The notes beneath the pieces are model-generated. The model saw nothing but the letters and a program-made list of their open reading frames with translations. It was not told where the DNA came from and searched no databases. Source: Pseudomonas peradeniyensis (GTDB taxonomy: Bacteria > Pseudomonadota > Gammaproteobacteria > Pseudomonadales > Pseudomonadaceae). Taken from it: 64,000 nucleotides of DNA. The position numbers were made by a program, and so were the translations under genes. Below are positions 1 through 8,471 of the stretch, piece after piece (position 1 is the first letter of the stretch; the number at the start of each line of letters is the position of its first letter). Location: NCBI RefSeq assembly GCF_014268935.2, contig NZ_JABWRJ020000001.1, forward strand, positions 310,001-374,000, written 5' to 3'.

Positions 1-10
1 TGCGAAGATC

Positions 11-60
11 TGGGGGCGCTTCGCACCCCTTTCGCGGCACAAGGCCGCTCCTACACGGGG
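11..60. repeat. REP-type intergenic palindrome (type B, half)
   Basis: Contains CAAGGCCGCTCCTACACGGG, the reverse complement of the TGTAGGAGCGGCCTTG core that recurs at 2178, 31643, 48715 and 63285. A short GGGGCG/CGCACCCC arm lies beside it. It sits downstream of the minus-strand gene that ends at 74 and may help stop transcription. The left part may lie outside the window. Confidence 0.7.
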
Positions 61-73
61 ACGTGTAAATCTG

Positions 74-394
74 TCAGTCGTGCTTCTTCATCAGGTGCGG
101 CGACAGGTTCAACTCGCGGCCACGGCGCAGGCGGATGCGGCTGCGTCGCCAGGCGCGCACGCCGATCCACAGCAGCAACAACCCGACCACGACGAGAATC
201 GCCGACAGCGGGCGGTTGGCATTGAGCTCGGCCAGCGCGGCGTAATTGCCCAGCAGGCCGGCGAAACCGGCCATGGCGAGCAGTATGCCCAGGGTGGCCA
301 GCAGCACGGAAAGGGCGGCGGCAACCCGCGCGCCCCAGTTGCTCGGCTCGCGCTGGCGCAGGCGCTTGGCATCGAAACTGCCTTTGAGCTTCAT
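74..394 (-). CDS. Small two-helix membrane protein
   Basis: 106 aa. There are two hydrophobic helices (about residues 24-47 and 63-80) and a basic tail rich in Arg (WRRSRIRLRRGRE), which predicts an inner-membrane protein with the tail in the cytoplasm. The start is supported by GAGGAA about 7 nt upstream. I recognise no family. It is followed on the same strand side by a REP. Real gene likely because of the SD, the membrane topology and the absence of a better reading frame; function unknown. Confidence 0.7.
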   Translation of the reverse strand: MKLKGSFDAKRLRQREPSNWGARVAAALSVLLATLGILLAMAGFAGLLGNYAALAELNANRPLSAILVVVGLLLLWIGVRAWRRSRIRLRRGRELNLSPHLMKKHD

Positions 395-482
395 TCGAAT
401 TCCTCAGGATCTGATAGAGCTGATCCGGATTTCGACCTGCGGGTCACCTTGGGGTTCCGCCCGTCCGCCGGGCGGTCGTGGC

Positions 483-1073
483 TCAGACCAGGCTGGCGGT
501 GGGGGCGACGCAGGCGAAGTTGTCGGCCATCACGGCCATTTCGCACTGGTGGATCTGCGCGGCAGGGATCACGGTGTCCTTCAGGGCCAGGTCACGGGTT
601 GCCGAGGCGTCCTCCACCAGGGTGCAGCGATAACCATAGTCCTTGGCGCGGCGCACGGTGGTGCTGACGCTGGAGTGGCTCATGAAACCGCAGACGATCA
701 GGTCCAGCGGGCCGAAGGCCTGCAGCGTCTCGTGCAGCTTGGTGTTCTTGAAGGCGTTGGGCATGCGCTTGTCGATGATGGTTTCACCGGCCAGTGGCTC
801 CAGGCCCGGGATGAACTCGCCCGCCGGGCCCTGGGGGTCGAAGCGACCGCCGACGGTGCCGAGGTGGCGCACGTGGATGATCGGACGGCCGGCCTTGCGG
901 GCGGCATCGAGCAACCTGGCAATGTTCGCCACGGCCTCGTCCATGCCCGACAGCGCCAGCGGACCGCTCAGGTACTCCTTCTGCGCGTCGATGACGATCA
1001 GGCTGGCTTGGCCCAGCTTGGCCGGCGGGTAGTCGCGGCCAGTGAGGCGGAACATCGTGGTTGGAACGGACAT
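483..1073 (-). CDS. Isochorismatase-fold cysteine hydrolase with Ser at the Cys position
   Basis: Isochorismatase/nicotinamidase superfamily protein (196 aa from ATG at 1073; a TTG lies just before it, but AAGGAG sits 6 nt from the ATG). Counting from the ATG, the catalytic Asp is in VIDAQKEY (D29) and the Lys in IDKRMPNAF (K102). The signature after the fifth strand reads VCGFMSHSSVSTTVR. Aligned with family members such as PncA (GxxTDxCV), the nucleophilic Cys position holds Ser135; the only nearby Cys is two residues before GFM. So the fold is clear but thiol catalysis is doubtful. The substrate is unknown. It is monocistronic, facing away from prmB. Confidence 0.85.
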   Translation of the reverse strand: MSVPTTMFRLTGRDYPPAKLGQASLIVIDAQKEYLSGPLALSGMDEAVANIARLLDAARKAGRPIIHVRHLGTVGGRFDPQGPAGEFIPGLEPLAGETIIDKRMPNAFKNTKLHETLQAFGPLDLIVCGFMSHSSVSTTVRRAKDYGYRCTLVEDASATRDLALKDTVIPAAQIHQCEMAVMADNFACVAPTASLV

Positions 1074-1252
1074 CAAGGGCTCCTTGGGTAGGGCTTTTGT
1101 ATACCTATTCTCCCTTGCCTTGACGTCAATGTGAATGGTTGACAGTGCAGACAGCGTGGTTGCTGGCTTGTGGCTATCGGTTTGGCTATCGGAGGAAACA
1201 AATGTGCGGTGTGGGCTGTTAGACTTTTGTCCTGTCTGAAAAGGAGTACCCC

Positions 1253-2161
1253 GTGATCACATCCCGCCTGCGCACCCTGCGCGACCATATCCGCTGGGCG
1301 GTCAGCCGCTTCCATGAACACGAGCTGTTCTTCGGCCATGGTGCCGACAACGCCTGGGACGAAGCCCGTCTGCTGGTGCTCGGCGCGGTGCACCTGCCCT
1401 GGGAGGTGGCCGACAGCTACCTGGACTGCGCGCTGGAGGATGACGAAACGGTACGCCTGCAGCACCTGCTCAAGCGCCGCATCGAAGAGCGCGTGCCCAC
1501 CGCCTACCTGCTGGGAGAGGCCTGGTTCTGCGGCATGTCGTTCATCGTCGACGAGCGGGTGCTGGTACCGCGCTCGCCCATCGGCGAGTTGATCGAGAAA
1601 CGCTTCGAGCCGTGGCTGGCTGCAGAGCCTGCGCGCATCCTCGACCTGTGCACCGGCTCAGGCTGCATCGGCATCGTTGCCGCCGAGGTGTTCCAGGACG
1701 CCGAGGTGGTGCTGGCCGACCTGTCCTTCGACGCGCTGGAGGTGGCCAACCAGAACATCGAGCGCCATGGCCTCGATGAGCGGGTGTACACCGTGCAGGG
1801 CGATGGTTTCGCTGGCCTGCCGGGGCAGCGCTTCGACCTGATCCTGTCCAACCCGCCGTATGTCGATGCCGAGGATTTCGGCGACATGCCGGCTGAGTAC
1901 CACCACGAGCCCGAGCTGGGCCTGGCCTGCGGCAACGACGGCCTGGATCTGGTGCGGCGCATGCTGGCCGAGGCGGCCGACCACTTGACCGACAAGGGCC
2001 TGATGATCGTCGAGGTGGGCAACAGCCAGGTGCACGTCGAGTCGCTCTATCCCGAGGTGGACTTCGCCTGGCTGGAGTTCGAGCGCGGTGGTCACGGGGT
2101 GTTCATGCTGACGGCAGAGCAGTGCCGGCAGCATCAGGAGCTGTTCAAGGCGCGGGTCTGA
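1253..2161 (+). CDS. prmB: 50S ribosomal protein L3 glutamine methyltransferase
   Basis: 302 aa. SAM-dependent N5-glutamine methyltransferase of the HemK/PrmB family that modifies a Gln of ribosomal protein L3. Visible motifs are the SAM-binding [13 protein letters not shown] near residue 130, and [11 protein letters not shown] near 198, where NPPY binds the target Gln amide. The PrmB-type N-terminal helical domain precedes them. Start is GTG at 1253, preceded by AAGGAG with 6-nt spacing. In many pseudomonads prmB lies directly upstream of aroC; here two minus-strand genes separate them. Length matches the family. Confidence 0.95.
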   Translation: MITSRLRTLRDHIRWAVSRFHEHELFFGHGADNAWDEARLLVLGAVHLPWEVADSYLDCALEDDETVRLQHLLKRRIEERVPTAYLLGEAWFCGMSFIVDERVLVPRSPIGELIEKRFEPWLAAEPARILDLCTGSGCIGIVAAEVFQDAEVVLADLSFDALEVANQNIERHGLDERVYTVQGDGFAGLPGQRFDLILSNPPYVDAEDFGDMPAEYHHEPELGLACGNDGLDLVRRMLAEAADHLTDKGLMIVEVGNSQVHVESLYPEVDFAWLEFERGGHGVFMLTAEQCRQHQELFKARV

Positions 2162-2177
2162 AGGATTCACACCGCCC

Positions 2178-2325
2178 CTGTAGGAGCGGCCTTGCCGAGG
2201 CGTCGGACCGGTCGGAAAGGGCTGCATAGCAGCCCCAGGATTTCAGTGTTGATGCAAAGATTGCTGGGGCCGCTTTGCGGCCCTTTCCGACCGGTCCGAC
2301 GCCTCGGCAAGGTCGCTCCTACACG
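2178..2325. repeat. Inverted pair of type B REPs, CGGACCGGTCGG variant
   Basis: Two arms, TGTAGGAGCGGCCTTG and its complement, enclose CCGAGGCGTCGGACCGGTCGG on both sides and a shorter GGGGC-rich hairpin in the centre. Nearly the same element lies at 31643-31781. It sits between convergent prmB and the next minus gene, so it can serve as a bidirectional terminator. Confidence 0.85.
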
Positions 2326-2341
2326 GATCGCGTAGGGCAGG

Positions 2342-3124
2342 TCAGCGAGTGGCGATCCAGATCAGCAACCCGGCCTGGAACACCGCGAACGCCACCAGGC
2401 AGGTGATGGTGAAGCGCAGGCCGCTGTCCTCGCGGCGGTACTTGGCTACCCGCTCGTCACGCTCGCGCAGCTGGGCTTCCTTCTCCATCAGGTTCTGCTC
2501 GGCCTGCTGCAGCATGCCGGCGGCCTCGAGGTTGTCCACCCGCTGCACCTTCTCGGTGTTCCAGCCGCCCTTGAGCTGGCCCACCGGCGTTTCCACCACG
2601 CGGCCCTTGAGCAACTGGCCGTCGGTGTACTCCACCGCCAGGCCGACGCTGCTCAGCACATGGTCGCGGCGCAGGCGGGTGTCTTCGTTCAGGGCGTCCT
2701 TGTTCGGCAGGCTCATGCCCTCGACCCGGTAGTGCGAGCAACGCTGCTGCAGCCACTGCACCGCCTGCGCCAGCAGGTAGCGGCCAAGGCCACGGTTCAG
2801 CGGCTCCAGCTGCAGGCCAGCCGCGTCGCCGATACGTACCGTGCGCGCTTCGTGGTCAACGCGGATATCCAGCTGGTTCTGTTCCTTGCGCACTTTCTGC
2901 CCCGGCAGGCGGATTTCCATGCGCAGCAGGCTGTGGGCCTTGTCGTGGCGCTCGGCGTAGCCGAACTGGACGAAACGCAGCGGGCGGGCGCCGCTGTTGC
3001 GGTCGGTCGGCAGCGGCGCCAGGCGCAGCAACTGGAAGTGCTCGGCGGCAAGGTCCGCCCAGGGCAGCGGGGCGCTTTCCGGGGCTTGTTCTTCGGTCGC
3101 CTCGGCGGCGGGGGCATCGGTCAT
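2342..3124 (-). CDS. Tail-anchored membrane protein of unknown function
   Basis: 260 aa from ATG at 3124 (GAGG upstream; the frame stays open further upstream but without a good SD). Residues 1-30 are acidic and Ala/Pro-rich, 35-190 form a soluble beta-rich region, about 195-225 are a charged coiled coil (LMEKEAQLRERDERVAKY), and the C-terminus is one hydrophobic helix (TITCLVAFAVFQAGLLIWIA). This predicts a cytoplasmic domain anchored by its tail. I do not recognise a named domain. Neighbours give no functional hint. Confidence 0.75.
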   Translation of the reverse strand: MTDAPAAEATEEQAPESAPLPWADLAAEHFQLLRLAPLPTDRNSGARPLRFVQFGYAERHDKAHSLLRMEIRLPGQKVRKEQNQLDIRVDHEARTVRIGDAAGLQLEPLNRGLGRYLLAQAVQWLQQRCSHYRVEGMSLPNKDALNEDTRLRRDHVLSSVGLAVEYTDGQLLKGRVVETPVGQLKGGWNTEKVQRVDNLEAAGMLQQAEQNLMEKEAQLRERDERVAKYRREDSGLRFTITCLVAFAVFQAGLLIWIATR

Positions 3125-3275
3125 CAGGGAATCCTCAGGTGCACAGCGGCCGGGTGCCGGTACCTGCAAGGACATCGCAGATGTGGGCTTGCCCGCGATC
3201 GGGGCGCGCATGCCCCCGGATCACTGCCTTCTTAGCCGCGTTATCGGCAGGCCTGGTCAATACCTGAGGGTACTT

Positions 3276-4235
3276 TCAGGCCTGCGGCAGCCCGTGGATG
3301 AACAGGACGATGCGCTCCCCCAGCTCACGGGCCAACGGCAGCTCGGGATTGCGGTAGCTGTCCCGCTGCAGGTCCATCTCCCGCGGGCTGATGCGCAGCA
3401 TGTGGTTCATGCCGTCGATCAGCGCCAACTGGGCGTCGGGCTTGGCCGCCTTGAGGCGCTCGGCGTCGGCCACCTCGACCTGGATGTCGTTGCGGCCCTG
3501 GACGATCAGCGCGGGCACCTTGAGCCGGGCGAATGCGGCCGCCGGGTCCTGGTGCAGCAGGGTGATCAGGTACGGCTGCACGCTGGGGCGAAATACCTGG
3601 CGCAGCGGGGCGGGCACGTCGAGGCTGGTCTGCCCGGCCTGCAAGCGGTCGATCAGCGCCACGCCACCGGCCAGTTGCGCGGGGGGCAGGCGTTGGGCCA
3701 GTTGTTCACGCAGCACGTCGGCCACCGGCCGGCCGCTGCCGGCCAAGGTGATCACCGCGCTGGCGCCGGCCTGTTCGGCGGCGAGGCTGGCGATCAGCGC
3801 GCCTTCGCTGTGGCCGACCAGGATCAGCGGGCCGAAGCGCGGGTCCTGGCGCAACGCGCGCCCCCAGGCCACCACATCGGCGACATAGCGCTCGACGCTG
3901 AGGTCGCGTTCGTCGGGGGTGGCCGGCTGGCTGGCGGCCACGCCGCGCTTGTCGAAGCGCACGCTGGCGATGTGCTCGCCGGCCAGCAGCAGGGCCAGGC
4001 GCTTGAGGTTGTCGATGCGACCGGAGGCGGGATTGTTGCCATCGCGGTCGGTAGGGCCGGAGCCGGCAATGATCAACACCACCGGCGGCGGGGTGGCTTG
4101 TTGCGGCAGCAGCAGACTGCCATGCAGCACGCCTTGGCCGGTGTCCAGGTCGATGGGGCGCTGCAGCACGGTGGGGGCGGCCTGGGCGAGGCTGGCGCAG
4201 AACAGCAGGAGCAGGGCGGCGAGGCGCGACTTCAT
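3276..4235 (-). CDS. Secreted alpha/beta-fold hydrolase
   Basis: 319 aa. An N-terminal signal peptide ([19 protein letters not shown], cleavage before APT) directs it to the periplasm or outside. The alpha/beta hydrolase core has an oxyanion loop ([12 protein letters not shown]), the nucleophile elbow GHSEG, an Asp in [10 protein letters not shown] and the catalytic His in IDGMNHML close to the C-terminus. The [13 protein letters not shown] signature is typical of periplasmic esterase/peptidase-like hydrolases of the YqiA/BAAT-like group; the substrate is unknown. The start was chosen for the signal peptide, because the SD is weak. Divergent from aroC. Confidence 0.85.
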   Translation of the reverse strand: MKSRLAALLLLFCASLAQAAPTVLQRPIDLDTGQGVLHGSLLLPQQATPPPVVLIIAGSGPTDRDGNNPASGRIDNLKRLALLLAGEHIASVRFDKRGVAASQPATPDERDLSVERYVADVVAWGRALRQDPRFGPLILVGHSEGALIASLAAEQAGASAVITLAGSGRPVADVLREQLAQRLPPAQLAGGVALIDRLQAGQTSLDVPAPLRQVFRPSVQPYLITLLHQDPAAAFARLKVPALIVQGRNDIQVEVADAERLKAAKPDAQLALIDGMNHMLRISPREMDLQRDSYRNPELPLARELGERIVLFIHGLPQA

Positions 4236-4294
4236 GGAGGGGGTACTACATGGGAAGTTGATGTTTCGACCTTGGGTCATCCTGAAGGTTCGCG

Positions 4295-4370
4295 GGCCTC
4301 GTCGCGGAGCAAGCCCGCTCATACGAACCAACGAGAACTTTTGGGAGCGGGCTTGCCCCGCGATAAGGCC
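4295..4370. repeat. Inverted pair of type A REPs
   Basis: GTCGCGGAGCAAGCCCGCTC faces GGGAGCGGGCTTGCCCCGCGA across a short AT-richer loop. It lies in the divergent region between the hydrolase and aroC, upstream of a TATACT box at 4402-4407 that may be the aroC -10. Confidence 0.8.
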
Positions 4371-4446
4371 TGCACGCCCCCCAAATCCCCGTTGTTTTCC
4401 GTATACTGCCGCTTTCGACCACTTCAGGCAGATTCGCGGAGCGTCC

Positions 4447-5538
4447 ATGTCCGGCAATACCTACGGCAAGCTGTTCACTGTCACCACCGCTGGCGAGAGC
4501 CATGGCCCGGCGTTGGTCGCCATTGTCGACGGCTGCCCGCCAGGCCTGGAAATCTCCCTCGCCGACCTGCAGCACGACCTCGACCGGCGCAAGCCCGGCA
4601 CCAGCCGGCACACCACCCAGCGCCAGGAACCGGACGAAGTGGAGATCCTCTCCGGGGTGTTCGAAGGGCGTACCACCGGTTGCTCGATCGGCCTCTTGAT
4701 CCGCAACACCGACCAGAAGTCCAAGGACTACTCGGCGATCAAGGACCTGTTCCGCCCGGCCCACGCCGACTACACCTACCACCACAAGTACGGCATCCGC
4801 GACTACCGCGGCGGTGGCCGCAGCTCGGCGCGCGAGACCGCCATGCGCGTGGCGGCTGGCGCTATTGCCAAGAAGTACCTGGCCACCCAGGGTATTCGCG
4901 TGCGCGGCTTCATGAGCCAGCTCGGCCCGATCGAAATCCCGTTCAAGACCTGGGACTCGGTCGAGCAGAACGCCTTCTTCAGCCCCGACCCGGACAAGGT
5001 GCCGGAGCTCGAGGCCTACATGGACCAGCTGCGCCGCGACCAGGACTCGGTGGGGGCGAAGATCACCGTGGTCGCCGAAGGCGTGATGCCGGGCTTGGGC
5101 GAGCCGATCTTCGACCGCCTCGACGCGGAGCTTGCCCATGCGCTGATGAGCATCAACGCGGTCAAGGGCGTGGAAATCGGCGCAGGCTTTGCCAGCGTCG
5201 CCCAACGTGGCACCGAGCACCGTGACGAACTGACCCCCGAGGGCTTCCTCAGCAACAATGCCGGCGGCATCCTCGGCGGCATTTCCTCGGGCCAGCCGAT
5301 CGTCGCCCACCTGGCGCTCAAGCCGACCTCGAGCATCACCACCCCGGGTCGTTCGATCGACGTCGACGGCAACCCGGTCGAGGTGATCACCAAGGGCCGT
5401 CACGACCCGTGTGTCGGCATCCGCGCCACGCCGATCGCCGAGGCGATGATGGCCATCGCCTTGATGGACCACCTGCTGCGCCACCGGGCGCAAAATGCCG
5501 ACGTGAGGGTCAACACCCCGGTGCTGGGCCAGCTCTGA
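4447..5538 (+). CDS. aroC: Chorismate synthase
   Basis: 363 aa. Converts 5-enolpyruvylshikimate-3-phosphate to chorismate with reduced FMN, the last common step to aromatic amino acids, folate, quinones and siderophores. Family signatures are visible: GESHGPAL near the N-terminus, [22 protein letters not shown] near residue 115, and the C-terminal [17 protein letters not shown]. The start ATG at 4447 has GGAG 6 nt upstream; the open frame extends much further 5' but only as shadow. Followed by a REP and an MFS gene on the same strand. Confidence 0.98.
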   Translation: MSGNTYGKLFTVTTAGESHGPALVAIVDGCPPGLEISLADLQHDLDRRKPGTSRHTTQRQEPDEVEILSGVFEGRTTGCSIGLLIRNTDQKSKDYSAIKDLFRPAHADYTYHHKYGIRDYRGGGRSSARETAMRVAAGAIAKKYLATQGIRVRGFMSQLGPIEIPFKTWDSVEQNAFFSPDPDKVPELEAYMDQLRRDQDSVGAKITVVAEGVMPGLGEPIFDRLDAELAHALMSINAVKGVEIGAGFASVAQRGTEHRDELTPEGFLSNNAGGILGGISSGQPIVAHLALKPTSSITTPGRSIDVDGNPVEVITKGRHDPCVGIRATPIAEAMMAIALMDHLLRHRAQNADVRVNTPVLGQL

Positions 5539-5549
5539 CAGTCCCGGCC

Positions 5550-5612
5550 CTATCGCGGGGCAAGCCCGCTCCCACGAATTCCAGCGTGGGAGCGGGCTTG
5601 CCCCGCGATAGG
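5550..5612. repeat. Type A REP pair forming a perfect hairpin
   Basis: CTATCGCGGGGCAAGCCCGC pairs base for base with its complement around a small loop (AATTCCAG). It lies between aroC and the MFS gene, where it could terminate or stabilise the aroC transcript. Confidence 0.85.
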
Positions 5613-5639
5613 ACCGCAAGTTTCTGAACGGACTTCCCA

Positions 5640-6794
5640 ATGCCCCCGATCCCCTACTGGCGCCTCTCCAGCTTCTACCTCTTCTACTTCGCCCTGCTCG
5701 GCTCCACCGCGCCGTTCCTGGCCCTGTACTTCGATCACCTGGGCTTCTCTCCGGCACGCATCGGCGAGCTGGTGGCCATCCCCATGCTGATGCGCTGCGT
5801 CGCTCCCAACCTGTGGGGCTGGCTGGGTGACCGCAGCGGCCAGCGCCTGCTGATCGTGCGCCTGGGCGCGCTGTCGACCCTGGCGACCTTTTCGCTGATC
5901 TTCTTCGGCAAGAGCTATGCCTGGCTGGCGATGGTCATGGCCCTGCACGCGTTCTTCTGGCACGCGGTGCTGCCGCAGTTCGAGGTGATCACCCTGGCCC
6001 ACCTGCATGGCCAGACCGCGCGCTACAGCCAGGTGCGGCTGTGGGGCTCGATTGGTTTCATCCTCGCCGTGGTCGGGCTTGGGCGCCTGTTCGAATGGCT
6101 GAGCTTGGACATCTACCCGGTGGCGCTGGTGGCGATCATGGCCGGGATCGCCGCCGCCAGCCTCTGGGTGCCCAACGCGCAACCGGTGGAGCAGGCCGAA
6201 CGGCGCGGGGCAGGGGGCTTCCTCGCGCAGGTACGGACGCCTGGTGTACTGGCCTTCTATGTGTGCGTGGCCCTCATGCAGCTCAGCCACGGGCCGTACT
6301 ACACCTTCCTCACCCTGCACCTGGAGCACCTGGGCTACAGCCGCGGCGCCATCGGCCTGCTGTGGGCGCTCGGGGTGGTGGCCGAGGTGCTGGTGTTCAT
6401 GGCCATGAGCCGGATCTTCGGCCGTTTTTCCGTGCGCAAGGTGCTGCTGGCGAGCTTCCTGCTGGCCGCCGTGCGCTGGCTGTTGCTGGGCAACCTGGCC
6501 GATGTCCCGGCGGTGCTAGTGTTTGCCCAGGTGCTGCACGCGGCTACGTTTGGTTGTTTCCACGCTGCGGCCATCGCCTTCGTCCAGGCCAGCTTCGGCG
6601 CCCGCCAGCAGGGCCAGGGCCAGGCGCTGTACGCGGCGCTCTCGGGCACCGGCGGCGCGCTGGGCGCCTTGTACTCGGGCTACAGCTGGAAACTGCTGGG
6701 CCCGCACTTCACCTTTGGTATGGCCAGCGTCGCGGCGCTCGCGGCAGCCGTTATCATTGCCTTCCGACTCAAAGACAGCAGGAACCACCCCTGA
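5640..6794 (+). CDS. MFS transporter, HcaT-like
   Basis: 384 aa inner-membrane permease with about twelve hydrophobic segments. The N-terminus WRLSSFYLFYFALLG and the motif LGDRSGQRLLIVR between helices 2 and 3 resemble the MFS_1-like / phenylpropionate permease (HcaT) subfamily. The substrate cannot be read from sequence. Its TGA stop overlaps the ATG of the next gene (ATGA), so the two are probably co-translated. SD is modest (GGA at 5631). Confidence 0.85.
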   Translation: MPPIPYWRLSSFYLFYFALLGSTAPFLALYFDHLGFSPARIGELVAIPMLMRCVAPNLWGWLGDRSGQRLLIVRLGALSTLATFSLIFFGKSYAWLAMVMALHAFFWHAVLPQFEVITLAHLHGQTARYSQVRLWGSIGFILAVVGLGRLFEWLSLDIYPVALVAIMAGIAAASLWVPNAQPVEQAERRGAGGFLAQVRTPGVLAFYVCVALMQLSHGPYYTFLTLHLEHLGYSRGAIGLLWALGVVAEVLVFMAMSRIFGRFSVRKVLLASFLLAAVRWLLLGNLADVPAVLVFAQVLHAATFGCFHAAAIAFVQASFGARQQGQGQALYAALSGTGGALGALYSGYSWKLLGPHFTFGMASVAALAAAVIIAFRLKDSRNHP

Positions 6795-7330
6795 TGAGCA
6801 TCCTCAGCGTATTCGACCCGTCCAGCCCGGAACTGCCGCACAAGGTGCTGACCCACCACGACGACATCGCCGCGACCCTGGCCGAGCAGGGCGTGCGCTT
6901 CGGCCGCTGGCAGTCCGGCGCGCGCCTGCGCCCGGGCAGCAGCCAGGATGAGGTGGTCGCTGCGTGCCGTGGGCCGCTCGACCAACTCATGACTGCCCAT
7001 GGCAGTGTGGTGTTCGGCGTGCTCAGTCGCGATGGCGTCGACCCGAGCCAGGCCGACCTGCGCGACGAGCATGTGCATGACGGCGAGGAAGTGCTTGCGC
7101 TGATCAGCGGGCGTGGACAGGTCAGCCTGCGTCTGGGAGACGCGGTGTACGCCGTGTTGTGCGAGAAGGACGATGTGCTGGTGGTGCCGGCCGGGACACG
7201 CCGCTGGCTGGATCTGGGCGACACGCCGTTCTGCCTGGCCCTGCGTCTGTTCGCTAGCGAAAAAGCTGTGCTGCCGCGTTTTACCGGTGATGCCACGGCC
7301 CGGCAATTTGCCGGGCTCGACGAGCTCTGA
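6794..7330 (+). CDS. Acireductone dioxygenase-like cupin lacking the fourth metal ligand
   Basis: 178 aa. Similar end to end to acireductone dioxygenase (MtnD/ARD): the N-terminal KVLTHHDDIAATLAEQGVRF, then EHVHDGEEV supplying H93, H95 and E99, then YAVLCEKDDVLVVPAGT. In ARD the fourth metal ligand is the His of VPAGTKHW; here the segment is VPAGTRRW, so Arg137 replaces it. The protein may have altered chemistry or bind metal with three ligands. It overlaps the MFS gene by 4 nt; no other methionine-salvage genes are in the window. MtnD-type function is therefore not assigned. Confidence 0.85.
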   Translation: MSILSVFDPSSPELPHKVLTHHDDIAATLAEQGVRFGRWQSGARLRPGSSQDEVVAACRGPLDQLMTAHGSVVFGVLSRDGVDPSQADLRDEHVHDGEEVLALISGRGQVSLRLGDAVYAVLCEKDDVLVVPAGTRRWLDLGDTPFCLALRLFASEKAVLPRFTGDATARQFAGLDEL

Positions 7331-7348
7331 AGGGGTTGGGCCGCGTGA

Positions 7349-7621
7349 TTAGCGGTAGGTCGGCAGGGCGAAGCGTTGCTGGCTCTGCAGCATCGAAATC
7401 ACCGGCAGCTCGCTCGGTTGTCCGGCCAGGTCGCGGCGGATGGCGCTGATCGCCCAGGACAGTTGCTCGGCGCTGTGCAGCTGCGCATAGGTCAGCACGC
7501 GGCGGGTCACCACGCCGTCGCTGGCGCGCAGGGTCAGCAGGACACCACCGTCCGGACGCGGTTGGGTGGTGACCTGGTAGGCGGCGAAGACCGAGGCGAA
7601 TTTTTCCTGGATGAGGTCCAT
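7349..7621 (-). CDS. DUF3509 family small protein
   Basis: 90 aa, convergent with the dioxygenase-like gene and only 18 bp from it. The sequence (MDLIQEKFASVFAAYQV..., GVVTRRVLTYAQL, LSWAISAIRRDL) fits DUF3509, a short pseudomonad-specific family without known function. No signal peptide or membrane helix. Its 5' side faces an AT-rich, palindrome-rich region shared with the ankyrin gene. Confidence 0.8.
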   Translation of the reverse strand: MDLIQEKFASVFAAYQVTTQPRPDGGVLLTLRASDGVVTRRVLTYAQLHSAEQLSWAISAIRRDLAGQPSELPVISMLQSQQRFALPTYR

Positions 7622-7691
7622 ATCAACTCCTGACTGTTGTACTGGCAGACTTGAGTTGATGATTGCAGCGACCGTGCCAGCCTTTGATTTG

Positions 7692-7787
7692 ATAAAAATC
7701 CTTTAAATTCAATGGCTTGAATTTGATTTTATAAGGTCGTGCATTGCAATCTGCACGCCCGTGCATTTTGCACAGTGCATTTTGCAC
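7692..7787. promoter_or_regulatory. Palindrome cluster between DUF3509 and ankyrin genes
   Basis: In an AT-rich stretch, AAATTCAA-TGGC-TTGAATTT (7705-7724) forms a perfect palindrome that extends outward as ATAAAAATC/GATTTTAT with a 4-nt bulge. Then come three GTGCA...TGCAC units: 7739-7756 (8-nt spacer) and two identical copies of GTGCATTTTGCAC at 7761-7773 and 7775-7787, set 14 nt apart. This looks like an operator array or a structured leader for the divergent genes. The regulator is unknown. Confidence 0.6.
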
Positions 7788-7889
7788 GGTCATAGCCTCG
7801 CTCTCTGCCGCCGATAGAATCTGAACCTTGGACCGCTCGCCGCTGCCTGATGGACACTTGGCCCATTGCCAGATGCCAGGAGGTTCCCG

Positions 7890-8411
7890 ATGTCCGATCA
7901 CCAGCCCGCCACCATGACCGCCGAAGAAACCGCGGCCTTCGCCGAGGAGGTCTTCGAGCGCGCCCGCCGCGGCGACGCGACCATGCTCGGTCGCCTGCTC
8001 GACGGTGGCCTGTCCGCCGACCTGCGCAACCACAAGGGCGACACCTTGCTGATGCTGGCCAGTTACCACGGCCACCACGACGCCGTGCGGGTGCTGCTGG
8101 CCCATGGCGCCGATCCGCTGATCGCCAATGACAACGGCCAGCTGCCCATGGCCGGCGCGGCCTTCAAGGGCGACCTGGCGATGATCCGCCTGCTGCTCGA
8201 GCACGGCGTGCCGGTGGATGCCGCCGCCGCGGACGGCCGCACCGCGCTGATGCTGGCGGCGATGTTCAACCGCCTGGAGATCATCGACTACCTGCTGGCT
8301 CAGGGGGCCGATCCGGCGCTGCGTGACGCGGCCGGCGCCACCGCGCTTGCAGCCGCACGCACCATGGGCGCGGTGGACGCCGCCGCACGCCTGGAGGCGA
8401 AGGCCGGCTAA
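7890..8411 (+). CDS. Ankyrin-repeat protein
   Basis: 173 aa. After an acidic N-terminus it carries about four ankyrin repeats from residue 20 to the end (GDATMLGRLLDGG, KGDTLLMLASYHGHHDAVRVLL, NGQLPMAGAAFKGDLAMIRLLL, DGRTALMLAAMFNRLEIIDYLLAQGADP). The start at 7890 has an ideal AGGAGG 5 nt upstream. No signal peptide, so probably cytoplasmic. Ankyrin proteins of this size in pseudomonads (AnkB type) often adjoin catalase genes, but none is here. Partner unknown. Confidence 0.88.
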   Translation: MSDHQPATMTAEETAAFAEEVFERARRGDATMLGRLLDGGLSADLRNHKGDTLLMLASYHGHHDAVRVLLAHGADPLIANDNGQLPMAGAAFKGDLAMIRLLLEHGVPVDAAAADGRTALMLAAMFNRLEIIDYLLAQGADPALRDAAGATALAAARTMGAVDAAARLEAKAG

Positions 8412-8471
8412 CCCTTCGGGGGCGTTTGCGGCTATCCTTGGCGCCTTTCACGCCAACCCGCAGGGCCCCCC

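Noticed and set aside
2997..5225. 742-codon plus-strand frame
   Set aside because: It runs through the hydrolase antisense, a REP and an out-of-frame part of aroC; low-complexity product.
5550..5612. CRISPR-like repeats
   Set aside because: The recurring palindromes are scattered single or paired REPs with no regular spacers and no cas genes in the window.
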